Shown here: positions 36,004-48,654 of the stretch, one piece after another | Position numbering within the stretch: the stretch's first letter is position 1 | Layout: each line of letters opens with the position of its first letter | DNA from: Dillenia suffruticosa | Taxonomy: Eukaryota; Streptophyta; Magnoliopsida; Dilleniales; Dilleniaceae | DNA length: 64,000 nt | NCBI GenBank assembly: GCA_033439265.1 | Contig: JAVTVX010000019.1 | Location: 5,339,501 to 5,403,500, forward strand | Direction: 5' to 3' | Translations under genes and position numbers: made by a program | The notes under the pieces: generated by a model | Told to the model about the DNA's origin: nothing | Seen by the model: only the letters and a program-made list of their open reading frames with translations | Databases searched by the model: none

Positions 36004-37596
36004 GCTTTTATCGGAGACAGGTTCTCGCTTCTATATTTAAGTATGCACCAAGCTATTCCTCAATTCAGTCGATGTGGGATAGAGGATTCTCCCTTCGTCT
36101 CCCTGCCTATTATTTTTTGCCATTCCATTATTCTTTCGGGCAGAAGTGTTGTCCCTAATGAAATCTAGTTTTGGCAAACACAAAGGTCAGAGGCAAAACC
36201 TTAAATTCTATAATTGTTACAAAAATTGGATGCCGTTATTAGCAAGCGAAACCACCAAAGAAAGTAATACGAGAATATCAAGTTTATTATTATTATTATT
36301 TTTTTTTTTTGCATCGTGTGAGAAACACATATTAACTTTCAAAATTCAAATAGCTCTTTGTTGAAATATTAAACCGGGTATTTTACGAAAGTAAATATTG
36401 CAATAGCTATTATGCTAGTCTGTTATGAAATTATTGCTAGATAATATATGGAAATAATATGTCAGGCCGATGCGAATAAAAAGATTTTCTTGTATGTGTA
36501 ATTTCTTTCAATTGAAACAATATAGACACCACGCATGTTGTGTTTAGAACTTATCAGACATTACGTTATATTCATTTTAAAAGTATTCCACTTTAAAATA
36601 TTTTCTGATTCGACTCTAAGAGTACAAAACGGGTTTCAATCGAATTCTATTCATTGAACCTATCAAATCATGTTCGAGTCTAATTCAGAAGTTGTGACAT
36701 AGTAATATATTTATAGGAAAATTATATTTGAAACCCAAAAATACATTTCGTTCGATTTCCTAAACAATTTTCATTTCTGCTCAAATAAAACTTAATTTCA
36801 ATAGCATCTTGTAATGTATACGCAACAAAAATTTAAATTGTAACTAAACTTTTCAACTTATATAGAATTTGTTTGATTCTCAATATAGTTTTAATGGGAT
36901 CGCAAAGTTATAATCTACATACTCCCAACTCGTGCTGCTAAAAATTTAGAGAAATCACGAACAAAATAAGATTTTTATTTGACATTTTAAACTAGATAAT
37001 ATTAGGCCATAATAAATGTTTAGCAAAGGAAAAATTGTTATGGCTATTTGGTTGCTTTTTTATGAAATTATTAAGCGGTTAAATATGGGAATAATATCTT
37101 GAACAGGTGCAAATAAAAGATTTTCTTGTATTTGTAAATTGTTTCAGTTGAAATGTTCTAGACTCCATGTTGTATTTAGAACTAATTAAACTATAAGATA
37201 TATTCATTTTAAATGTATTCCATTTAGTACAAAACAGGTTTCAAATAAATTCTATTGCTCGAACCAATCAAATCATGTTCGAACCTAATTTGCAAGTAAT
37301 GACTTAGTAAAATATTTGTAGGAAAATCATATTATAACCCCGCAAATACCTTTCGGTCGATTTCCTAACAAATTCTCATTTTTGCTCCCAAAAAAAGTTT
37401 AATTTCAATAGCATTTAATTATGTCTTGGAAACAGAAATTGAAATTACAACTGAAATCTTCAACTTTTATAGAATTTAATTAATTTTCAGCGTAGTTTTA
37501 ATTCGATCACAAAGTTGAAATCTACGTGCTCCCGGCTCATGCTCCCAAAAACATAAGGAAGTCCAAAATAAAGAAAAATTTTGTATTTGAGATTTG

Positions 37597-37792
37597 GTGG
37601 GTGCGCCGGGCCCTAGCAATAGTGCAGCACAAGGGCGACGCATGAGAACCCTAGCAGCAAGCTACTATGGATGGGCCCTCCCCGTGAAAAGATTAATTTA
37701 ATATCATGTGGGCCGATGACCCACGTATCAGATATTAAACTGATAAGAACAGATACTACACTTGATCTTAGCCAAAAGGCCGAGAAAGGTAT
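37597..37792 (-). ncRNA. U2: U2 snRNA, copy 8
   Basis: Same RNA as copy 2. TATA 37821-37829, USE 37859-37869. Confidence 0.94.
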
Positions 37793-39385
37793 GCTTTTAT
37801 CGGAGACAGGTTCTCGCTTCTATATTTAAGTATGCACCAAGCTATTCCTCAATTCAGTCGATGTGGGATAGAGGATTCTCCCTTCGTCTCCCTGCCTATT
37901 ATTTTTTGCCATTCCATTATTCTTTCGGGCAGAAGTGTTGTCCCTAATGAAATCTAGTTTTGGCAAACACAAAGGTCAGAGGCAAAACCTTAAATTCTAT
38001 AATTGTTACAAAAATTGGATGCCGTTATTAGCAAGCGAAACCACCAAAGAAAGTAATACGAGAATATCAAGTTTATTATTATTATTATTTTTTTTTTTTG
38101 CATCGTGTGAGAAACACATATTAACTTTCAAAATTCAAATAGCTCTTTGTTGAAATATTAAACCGGGTATTTTACGAAAGTAAATATTGCAATAGCTATT
38201 ATGCTAGTCTGTTATGAAATTATTGCTAGATAATATATGGAAATAATATGTCAGGCCGATGCGAATAAAAAGATTTTCTTGTATGTGTAATTTCTTTCAA
38301 TTGAAACAATATAGACACCACGCATGTTGTGTTTAGAACTTATCAGACATTACGTTATATTCATTTTAAAAGTATTCCACTTTAAAATATTTTCTGATTC
38401 GACTCTAAGAGTACAAAACGGGTTTCAATCGAATTCTATTCATTGAACCTATCAAATCATGTTCGAGTCTAATTCAGAAGTTGTGACATAGTAATATATT
38501 TATAGGAAAATTATATTTGAAACCCAAAAATACATTTCGTTCGATTTCCTAAACAATTTTCATTTCTGCTCAAATAAAACTTAATTTCAATAGCATCTTG
38601 TAATGTATACGCAACAAAAATTTAAATTGTAACTAAACTTTTCAACTTATATAGAATTTGTTTGATTCTCAATATAGTTTTAATGGGATCGCAAAGTTAT
38701 AATCTACATACTCCCAACTCGTGCTGCTAAAAATTTAGAGAAATCACGAACAAAATAAGATTTTTATTTGACATTTTAAACTAGATAATATTAGGCCATA
38801 ATAAATGTTTAGCAAAGGAAAAATTGTTATGGCTATTTGGTTGCTTTTTTATGAAATTATTAAGCGGTTAAATATGGGAATAATATCTTGAACAGGTGCA
38901 AATAAAAGATTTTCTTGTATTTGTAAATTGTTTCAGTTGAAATGTTCTAGACTCCATGTTGTATTTAGAACTAATTAAACTATAAGATATATTCATTTTA
39001 AATGTATTCCATTTAGTACAAAACAGGTTTCAAATAAATTCTATTGCTCGAACCAATCAAATCATGTTCGAACCTAATTTGCAAGTAATGACTTAGTAAA
39101 ATATTTGTAGGAAAATCATATTATAACCCCGCAAATACCTTTCGGTCGATTTCCTAACAAATTCTCATTTTTGCTCCCAAAAAAAGTTTAATTTCAATAG
39201 CATTTAATTATGTCTTGGAAACAGAAATTGAAATTACAACTGAAATCTTCAACTTTTATAGAATTTAATTAATTTTCAGCGTAGTTTTAATTCGATCACA
39301 AAGTTGAAATCTACGTGCTCCCGGCTCATGCTCCCAAAAACATAAGGAAGTCCAAAATAAAGAAAAATTTTGTATTTGAGATTTG

Positions 39386-39581
39386 GTGGGTGCGCCGGGC
39401 CCTAGCAATAGTGCAGCACAAGGGCGACGCATGAGAACCCTAGCAGCAAGCTACTATGGATGGGCCCTCCCCGTGAAAAGATTAATTTAATATCATGTGG
39501 GCCGATGACCCACGTATCAGATATTAAACTGATAAGAACAGATACTACACTTGATCTTAGCCAAAAGGCCGAGAAAGGTAT
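39386..39581 (-). ncRNA. U2: U2 snRNA, copy 9
   Basis: Same RNA as copy 2. TATA 39610-39618, USE 39648-39658. Confidence 0.94.
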
Positions 39582-41175
39582 GCTTTTATCGGAGACAGGT
39601 TCTCGCTTCTATATTTAAGTATGCACCAAGCTATTCCTCAATTCAGTCGATGTGGGATAGAGGATTCTCCCTTCGTCTCCCTGCCTATTATTTTTTGCCA
39701 TTCCATTATTCTTTCGGGCAGAAGTGTTGTCCCTAATGAAATCTAGTTTTGGCAAACACAAAGGTCAGAGGCAAAACCTTAAATTCTATAATTGTTACAA
39801 AAATTGGATGCCGTTATTAGCAAGCGAAACCACCAAAGAAAGTAATACGAGAATATCAAGTTTATTATTATTATTATTTTTTTTTTTTTGCATCGTGTGA
39901 GAAACACATATTAACTTTCAAAATTCAAATAGCTCTTTGTTGAAATATTAAACCGGGTATTTTACGAAAGTAAATATTGCAATAGCTATTATGCTAGTCT
40001 GTTATGAAATTATTGCTAGATAATATATGGAAATAATATGTCAGGCCGATGCGAATAAAAAGATTTTCTTGTATGTGTAATTTCTTTCAATTGAAACAAT
40101 ATAGACACCACGCATGTTGTGTTTAGAACTTATCAGACATTACGTTATATTCATTTTAAAAGTATTCCACTTTAAAATATTTTCTGATTCGACTCTAAGA
40201 GTACAAAACGGGTTTCAATCGAATTCTATTCATTGAACCTATCAAATCATGTTCGAGTCTAATTCAGAAGTTGTGACATAGTAATATATTTATAGGAAAA
40301 TTATATTTGAAACCCAAAAATACATTTCGTTCGATTTCCTAAACAATTTTCATTTCTGCTCAAATAAAACTTAATTTCAATAGCATCTTGTAATGTATAC
40401 GCAACAAAAATTTAAATTGTAACTAAACTTTTCAACTTATATAGAATTTGTTTGATTCTCAATATAGTTTTAATGGGATCGCAAAGTTATAATCTACATA
40501 CTCCCAACTCGTGCTGCTAAAAATTTAGAGAAATCACGAACAAAATAAGATTTTTATTTGACATTTTAAACTAGATAATATTAGGCCATAATAAATGTTT
40601 AGCAAAGGAAAAATTGTTATGGCTATTTGGTTGCTTTTTTATGAAATTATTAAGCGGTTAAATATGGGAATAATATCTTGAACAGGTGCAAATAAAAGAT
40701 TTTCTTGTATTTGTAAATTGTTTCAGTTGAAATGTTCTAGACTCCATGTTGTATTTAGAACTAATTAAACTATAAGATATATTCATTTTAAATGTATTCC
40801 ATTTAGTACAAAACAGGTTTCAAATAAATTCTATTGCTCGAACCAATCAAATCATGTTCGAACCTAATTTGCAAGTAATGACTTAGTAAAATATTTGTAG
40901 GAAAATCATATTATAACCCCGCAAATACCTTTCGGTCGATTTCCTAACAAATTCTCATTTTTGCTCCCAAAAAAAGTTTAATTTCAATAGCATTTAATTA
41001 TGTCTTGGAAACAGAAATTGAAATTACAACTGAAATCTTCAACTTTTATAGAATTTAATTAATTTTCAGCGTAGTTTTAATTCGATCACAAAGTTGAAAT
41101 CTACGTGCTCCCGGCTCATGCTCCCAAAAACATAAGGAAGTCCAAAATAAAGAAAAATTTTGTATTTGAGATTTG

Positions 41176-41371
41176 GTGGGTGCGCCGGGCCCTAGCAATA
41201 GTGCAGCACAAGGGTGACGCATGAGAACCCTAGCAGCAAGCTACTATGGATGGGCCCTCCCCGTGAAAAGATTAATTTAATATCATGTGGGCCGATGACC
41301 CACGTATCAGATATTAAACTGATAAGAACAGATACTACACTTGATCTTAGCCAAAAGGCCGAGAAAGGTAT
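41176..41371 (-). ncRNA. U2: U2 snRNA, copy 10, one substitution
   Basis: Identical to copy 2 except one base: plus-strand C to T at 41215, making the RNA G157 to A (GCGUCACCC for GCGUCGCCC). This lies in the 5' arm of stem-loop IV, the region bound by U2A'/U2B''. TATA 41400-41408, USE 41438-41448. Probably still functional, possibly with a weakened stem. Confidence 0.92.
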
Positions 41372-42965
41372 GCTTTTATCGGAGACAGGTTCTCGCTTCT
41401 ATATTTAAGTATGCACCAAGCTATTCCTCAATTCAGTCGATGTGGGATAGAGGATTCTCCCTTCGTCTCCCTGCCTATTATTTTTTGCCATTCCATTATT
41501 CTTTCGGGCAGAAGTGTTGTCCCTAATGAAATCTAGTTTTGGCAAACACAAAGGTCAGAGGCAAAACCTTAAATTCTATAATTGTTACAAAAATTGGATG
41601 CCGTTATTAGCAAGCGAAACCACCAAAGAAAGTAATACGAGAATATCAAGTTTATTATTATTATTATTTTTTTTTTTTTGCATCGTGTGAGAAACACATA
41701 TTAACTTTCAAAATTCAAATAGCTCTTTGTTGAAATATTAAACCGGGTATTTTACGAAAGTAAATATTGCAATAGCTATTATGCTAGTCTGTTATGAAAT
41801 TATTGCTAGATAATATATGGAAATAATATGTCAGGCCGATGCGAATAAAAAGATTTTCTTGTATGTGTAATTTCTTTCAATTGAAACAATATAGACACCA
41901 CGCATGTTGTGTTTAGAACTTATCAGACATTACGTTATATTCATTTTAAAAGTATTCCACTTTAAAATATTTTCTGATTCGACTCTAAGAGTACAAAACG
42001 GGTTTCAATCGAATTCTATTCATTGAACCTATCAAATCATGTTCGAGTCTAATTCAGAAGTTGTGACATAGTAATATATTTATAGGAAAATTATATTTGA
42101 AACCCAAAAATACATTTCGTTCGATTTCCTAAACAATTTTCATTTCTGCTCAAATAAAACTTAATTTCAATAGCATCTTGTAATGTATACGCAACAAAAA
42201 TTTAAATTGTAACTAAACTTTTCAACTTATATAGAATTTGTTTGATTCTCAATATAGTTTTAATGGGATCGCAAAGTTATAATCTACATACTCCCAACTC
42301 GTGCTGCTAAAAATTTAGAGAAATCACGAACAAAATAAGATTTTTATTTGACATTTTAAACTAGATAATATTAGGCCATAATAAATGTTTAGCAAAGGAA
42401 AAATTGTTATGGCTATTTGGTTGCTTTTTTATGAAATTATTAAGCGGTTAAATATGGGAATAATATCTTGAACAGGTGCAAATAAAAGATTTTCTTGTAT
42501 TTGTAAATTGTTTCAGTTGAAATGTTCTAGACTCCATGTTGTATTTAGAACTAATTAAACTATAAGATATATTCATTTTAAATGTATTCCATTTAGTACA
42601 AAACAGGTTTCAAATAAATTCTATTGCTCGAACCAATCAAATCATGTTCGAACCTAATTTGCAAGTAATGACTTAGTAAAATATTTGTAGGAAAATCATA
42701 TTATAACCCCGCAAATACCTTTCGGTCGATTTCCTAACAAATTCTCATTTTTGCTCCCAAAAAAAGTTTAATTTCAATAGCATTTAATTATGTCTTGGAA
42801 ACAGAAATTGAAATTACAACTGAAATCTTCAACTTTTATAGAATTTAATTAATTTTCAGCGTAGTTTTAATTCGATCACAAAGTTGAAATCTACGTGCTC
42901 CCGGCTCATGCTCCCAAAAACATAAGGAAGTCCAAAATAAAGAAAAATTTTGTATTTGAGATTTG

Positions 42966-43161
42966 GTGGGTGCGCCGGGCCCTAGCAATAGTGCAGCACA
43001 AGGGCGACGCATGAGAACCCTAGCAGCAAGCTACTATGGATGGGCCCTCCCCGTGAAAAGATTAATTTAATATCATGTGGGCCGATGACCCACGTATCAG
43101 ATATTAAACTGATAAGAACAGATACTACACTTGATCTTAGCCAAAAGGCCGAGAAAGGTAT
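42966..43161 (-). ncRNA. U2: U2 snRNA, copy 11
   Basis: Same RNA as copy 2. TATA 43190-43198, USE 43228-43238. The flank reverts to CGAGCAG. Its upstream spacer (43,845-43,920) has edge-type variants shared in part with the unit to its right. Confidence 0.94.
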
Positions 43162-44754
43162 GCTTTTATCGGAGACAGGTTCTCGCTTCTATATTTAAGT
43201 ATGCACCAAGCTATTCCTCAATTCAGTCGATGTGGGATAGAGGATTCTCCCTTCGTCTCCCTGCCTATTATTTTTTGCCATTCCATTATTCTTTCGAGCA
43301 GAAGTGTTGTCCCTAATGAAATCTAGTTTTGGCAAACACAAAGGTCAGAGGCAAAACCTTAAATTCTATAATTGTTACAAAAATTGGATGCCGTTATTAG
43401 CAAGCGAAACCACCAAAGAAAGTAATACGAGAATATCAAGTTTATTATTATTATTATTTTTTTTTTTTTGCATCGTGTGAGAAACACATATTAACTTTCA
43501 AAATTCAAATAGCTCTTTGTTGAAATATTAAACCGGGTATTTTACGAAAGTAAATATTGCAATAGCTATTATGCTAGTCTGTTATGAAATTATTGCTAGA
43601 TAATATATGGAAATAATATGTCAGGCCGATGCGAATAAAAAGATTTTCTTGTATGTGTAATTTCTTTCAATTGAAACAATATAGACACCACGCATGTTGT
43701 GTTTAGAACTTATCAGACATTACGTTATATTCATTTTAAAAGTATTCCACTTTAAAATATTTTCTGATTCGACTCTAAGAGTACAAAACGGGTTTCAATC
43801 GAATTCTATTCATTGAACCTATCAAATCATGTTCGAGTCTAATTCAGAACTTGTGACATTGTAATATATTTATAGGAAAATTATATTTGAAACCCAAAAA
43901 TACATTTCGTTCGATTCCTAAACAATTTTCATTTCTGCTCAAATAAAACTTAATTTCAATAGCATCTTGTAATGTATACGCAACAAAAATTTAAATTGTA
44001 ACTAAACTTTTCAACTTATATAGAATTTGTTTGATTCTCAATATAGTTTTAATGGGATCGCAAAGTTATAATCTACATACTCCCAACTCGTGCTGCTAAA
44101 AATTTAGAGAAATCACGAACAAAATAAGATTTTTATTTGACATTTTAAACTAGATAATATTAGGCCATAATAAATGTTTAGCAAAGGAAAAATTGTTATG
44201 GCTATTTGGTTGCTTTTTTATGAAATTATTAAGCGGTTAAATATGGGAATAATATCTTGAACAGGTGCAAATAAAAGATTTTCTTGTATTTGTAAATTGT
44301 TTCAGTTGAAATGTTCTAGACTCCATGTTGTATTTAGAACTAATTAAACTATAAGATATATTCATTTTAAATGTATTCCATTTAGTACAAAACAGGTTTC
44401 AAATAAATTCTATTGCTCGAACCAATCAAATCATGTTCGAACCTAATTTGCAAGTAATGACTTAGTAAAATATTTGTAGGAAAATCATATTATAACCCCG
44501 CAAATACCTTTCGGTCGATTTCCTAACAAATTCTCATTTTTGCTCCCAAAAAAAGTTTAATTTCAATAGCATTTAATTATGTCTTGGAAACAGAAATTGA
44601 AATTACAACTGAAATCTTCAACTTTTATAGAATTTAATTAATTTTCAGCGTAGTTTTAATTCGATCACAAAGTTGAAATCTACGTGCTCCCGGCTCATGC
44701 TCCCAAAAACATAAGGAAGTCCAAAATAAAGAAAAATTTTGTATTTGAGATTTG

Positions 44755-44950
44755 GTGGGTGCGCCGGGCCCTAGCAATAGTGCAGCACAAGGGCGACGCA
44801 TGAGAACCCTAGCAGCAAGCTACTATGGATGGGCCCTCCCCGTGAAAAGATTAATTTAATATCATGTGGGCCGATGACCCACGTATCAGATATTAAACTG
44901 ATAAGAACAGATACTACACTTGATCTTAGCCAAAAGGCCGAGAAAGGTAT
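44755..44950 (-). ncRNA. U2: U2 snRNA, copy 12, last full copy
   Basis: Same RNA as copy 2. TATA 44979-44987, USE 45017-45027. Because transcription runs right to left, this is the first gene of the array in the transcribed direction. Its upstream spacer beyond about 45,296 is increasingly diverged, but the promoter itself is intact. Confidence 0.94.
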
Positions 44951-46028
44951 GCTTTTATCGGAGACAGGTTCTCGCTTCTATATTTAAGTATGCACCAAGC
45001 TATTCCTCAATTCAGTCGATGTGGGATAGAGGATTCTCCCTTCGTCTCCCTGCCTATTATTTTTTGCCATTCCATTATTCTTTCGAGCAGAAGTGTTGTC
45101 CCTAATGAAATCTAGTTTTGGCAAACACAAAGGTCAGAGGCAAAACCTTAAATTCTATAATTGTTACAAAAATTGGATGCCGTTATTAGCAAGCGAAACC
45201 ACCAAAGAAAGTAATACGAGAATATCAAGTTTATTATTATTATTATTTTTTTTTGCATCGTGTGAGAAACACATATTAACTTTCAAAATTCAAATAGTTC
45301 TTTGTTGAAATATTAAACCGGGTATTTTACGAAAGTAAATATTGCAATAGCTATTATGCTAGTCTGTTATGAAATTATTGTTAGATAATATATGGAAATA
45401 ATATGTCAGGCCGATGCGAATAAAAAGATTTTCTTGTTTGTGTAATTTCTTTCAATTGAAACAATATAGACACCACGCATGTTGTGTTTAGAACTTATCA
45501 GACATTAAGTTATATTCATTTTAAAAGTATTCCACTTTAAAATATTTTCTAATTCGACTCTAAGAGTACAAAACGGGTTTCAATTGAATTCTACTCATTG
45601 AACCTATCAAATCATGTTCGAGTCTAATTCAGAAGTTGTGACATTGTAATATATTTATAGGAAAATTATATTTTAAATCCAAAAATACATTTCGTTCGAT
45701 TTCCTAAACAATTTTCACTTATGCTCAAATAAAACTTAATTTCAATAGCATCTTGTAATGTATACGTAACAAAAATTTAAATTGTAGCTAAACTTTTCAA
45801 CATATATAGAATTTGTTTGATTCTCAATATAGTTTTAATGGGATCGCAAAGTTATAATCTACATACTTCCAACTCGTGTTGCTAAAAACGTAGAGAAATC
45901 ACGAACAAAATAAAATTTTTATTTGTCATTTTAAACTAGGTAATATTATGCCATAATCAATGTTTAGCAAAGGAAAAAATGTTATAGCTATTTGGTTGCT
46001 TTTTTATGAAATTATTGAGTGGTTCAAT

Positions 46029-47640
46029 TTCGTTTCCCCTTAATTTTATTTTATTTATTAATTTTTAATTATAAATTTGTAAATAAAAATATTAAAAGTT
46101 ACTAACAAAATTCAAATTAATCCTAAAAAACTATTATTGTATTTTTGGTTTGTTTATATGATGCGTTTGTCCAACCAATTGCATATAAAAGCTAGTAAAA
46201 CATGTTCTGCACCCACCGCTTCAACTTCCCTAATCATATAGCACACGGTTGGTAAATTTCAAAACATTCTTTTTGGTTTTTCATATCTATAAAAGCTTTT
46301 GTTGTCCACTGTTGACTATTTTCTTGTGCACTAGCATGCGACGGACACACCGCATATTGTGCGGTGTATGTTACAAAAAGAAATAATAAAAAACAATTAT
46401 AATCTATTAGATTTATAATATAATTACCAAATTAGGAATAGTACAATCCAAAACATTAAGTTTTTTATTATAATAGATTATTTTGATAATTTTAAAAAAA
46501 AATTTAATTGATTAAGGAGTTTTTAAATTTTAAAATCAAAATGATTCAGATCAATTTTATCTTTTAGACCTACATTATCTAAACGTACCCAAACCCAAAT
46601 TCTCAAAAAGGATATCTAAGTCTTAAAAATAATGTGGGAGATAAAAATGGTAAACAAATACAAAGCAGAAACATGTACAGGGTCAAACAACTTTTTGACT
46701 CCTTTAGAGAGAGTTCACATGTTGATCACGTAGGAAAACAACCACACACATTAGTATTTTTCTTTTATACTTAGAGTTAATATGGAGTGCCCACAAATTG
46801 TGGATTGTATTTTTACATTGTACAAATATTTGTTAGATCTATAATTAACTCAACATCTAAACTAAATTATTATCTAAATTAATGAAAAATACAATATATA
46901 TTAACGAGAGGATAAAAAAAGACTAACCACTGAAATTCTAAAAAAAAACTAATGAATGAGATAAAAAAAGGTAATAAGCGGAATAAAAAAGATAATAGAG
47001 AAAAAGGACGATGATCTGTAGGAAAAAAAAGGCAAAAATCTATTAAAAATGACAAAGAATTTAGAAAAAAGGAGGGTCAAAAATAAAAAAAGTAAGAACC
47101 TAAATAGAAAAAAAAACTATAGCATAAAATTAAAGAGATGACAATTTGTAAGGTCAAAAAAAAAACATATACTCAAAAAGAAAGAAGAATTCAAGCAAAA
47201 AAAGGGTCCAAATATAAAGAGTAAAGATCTAAATAGATAAGGGGGATAAAAAAATCTTGACTCTAGTAAAGAAAGAATTGCACCCAGGAAAGCCAAGCCC
47301 AAACACTGATCGTTGCTAAATGAATAATTTGCCTATGGATGTTGGTTCAAATGATATCACTTGATATAAAATATTAAAAATAACAAATATAAAGAAAATT
47401 GCAAAATCCATGAAAGATTTCACGTTCCATTCTATAGTTTGAAATATTACAATTCGTATTATATAATTTCAATTCCTATTACATTTTCTAACTTTTATTA
47501 ATAAACTATTACTTGTATTTTAACTAAAGTTCCAAGAAAAAAAAACAATAAAAAGGATAAAGATACATAAATATAGAAAGTTAGAAATTGAACTTTAAAA
47601 GAATAATAATGTTAGTAATAATAGAAAATAGATCTCATTA
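46029..47640. other. AT-rich intergenic DNA, no gene recognised
   Basis: Sequence right of the U2 array. The left part resembles no unit segment. At 46,900-47,260 there is purine-rich DNA with short repeated phrases such as GGTCAAAAATAAAA and GGTCCAAATATAAA. No coding region or RNA gene could be supported. Confidence 0.5.
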
Positions 47641-48365
47641 CTTGGATCCTTCTCTCCTCGCTCGATCTCATCTCACTCGCTACAACAGGCTCTACTCTAC
47701 TTCGATCGCTCGAGCAGCTCTCTTATGATGCTCGATTAGGTAAGTAATCTCTCTCCCTCTCTTTCTCTCTCTCTCTCTCTCTTACCCCCCACCCCTCCTA
47801 CGATCTCAGATCTAACCAGACCTCACTAGCAAGCAACCCTCTCCTGCTTCATCTCTCGCTTCAGATATACCCTCTCTCAAAATACCTAGACCGTAGCCTC
47901 AAACACCCAAGTACTCTCTCAAATACAAAATTTAATCTCAAACACCAAATTTAATCTCAAACACCCAAACTTACCCTCTCAAACACCCAGATCTAACCTC
48001 AGATAGTTAGGCCGGCCATAAACTTCTCTGATCTACTCTATACCCTCTCTGTCTTTTCTAAACATCTATGACCAACTTGACGACAACTCTCTTTGCCTCT
48101 AACTACAACCTCAAGCTCGACTACAACTCCAACCCTCCCTTGCTATCCTAAAAACACCTTTATTTCCCTCTCCCTCCCGGTGTTAATCCCAACCCTCTGT
48201 CTCTAACACACCTTTATTTCCCTCTGCTGCCCGATGTTAACCCCAACCCTATGTCTCTGACGCTGTCTCTGTCTTCACCTTCCTACATCTCCACAATCTT
48301 CACCTCCAACCATCTCCCTCTCTACCTTTGTCTTCACCCCTTCGCCTTCATCTCCCTCTCTGCCT
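47640..48365 (+). repeat. CT-rich low-complexity block with CTCAAACACC repeats
   Basis: An abrupt switch to pyrimidine-rich DNA. It includes a (CT)n at 47,745-47,782, an irregular tandem of CTCAAACACC-like words (47,870-47,995), and two copies of a CCTTTATTTCCCTCT...CCCGGTGTTAA/CCCGATGTTAA segment (about 48,158 and 48,208). GATTAGGTAAGTAATCT at about 47,732 resembles an exon/intron donor after a 5' leader, so it may be the worn leader of a gene or element. No coding domain follows; the 87-residue frame at 48251-48514 is Ser/Ile low complexity. Confidence 0.55.
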
Positions 48366-48369
48366 CCAT

Positions 48370-48450
48370 TAGTATAATTTCTATTAGTATTATTAATACT
48401 ATCATTATTAATATCACTACTACTAGTAATACTACTACTATTATTAATAT
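48370..48450 (+). repeat. imperfect ATT/ACT trinucleotide repeat
   Basis: Degenerate ATTAGTATT/ACTACTACT microsatellite between the CT-rich block and the LINE. Confidence 0.65.
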
Positions 48451-48654
48451 AAAATATATTACTATGAATTTAAAGTTATTAAATTTTAAAATATTTCAAA
48501 TGGTATGGTTGTAATATAAAAATTTATTATTTTATTGTTATCATAGATATAGAAATATATATTATTTTATTTCATTTTACTCTATTTTTATTTGTCTATT
48601 TATTTATTTTTATTTTCTTTTTTATTTTTTTAATCCATTTATATATTATTATTT

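Larger units (their letters stand above)
24912..46028 (-). repeat. tandem array of twelve U2 snRNA units, period about 1,789 bp
   Basis: U2 5' ends fall at 25387, 27057, 28846, 30635, 32424, 34213, 36003, 37792, 39581, 41371, 43161 and 44950. Eleven of these are thus spaced exactly 1,789 or 1,790 bp apart, all on the minus strand. The first interval is 1,670 bp, partly because about 106 bp of spacer is deleted near 25,780. Units 2-11 differ from one another by only a few bases. Each unit holds one 196-nt U2 gene, its USE/TATA promoter, a TTA/T microsatellite, and two diverged spacer repeats (about 605-637 bp apart). Similarity begins near 24,912, right next to the CACTA end, and ceases near 46,028 within the spacer. 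Divergence rises sharply before copy 2 and after 45,296. Confidence 0.97.

Noticed and set aside
27027-45308. Repeated 61- and 72-residue open frames once per array unit
   Set aside because: They start inside U2 on the opposite strand or in its promoter flank, one opens on TTG, and one changes length with the TTA/T microsatellite. They are by-products of a conserved RNA gene unit, not proteins.
24912-46028. CRISPR array or satellite DNA as explanation for the tandem repeat
   Set aside because: The unit is 1.8 kb with a recognisable U2 gene and Pol II snRNA promoter, and the context is a plant nuclear genome.
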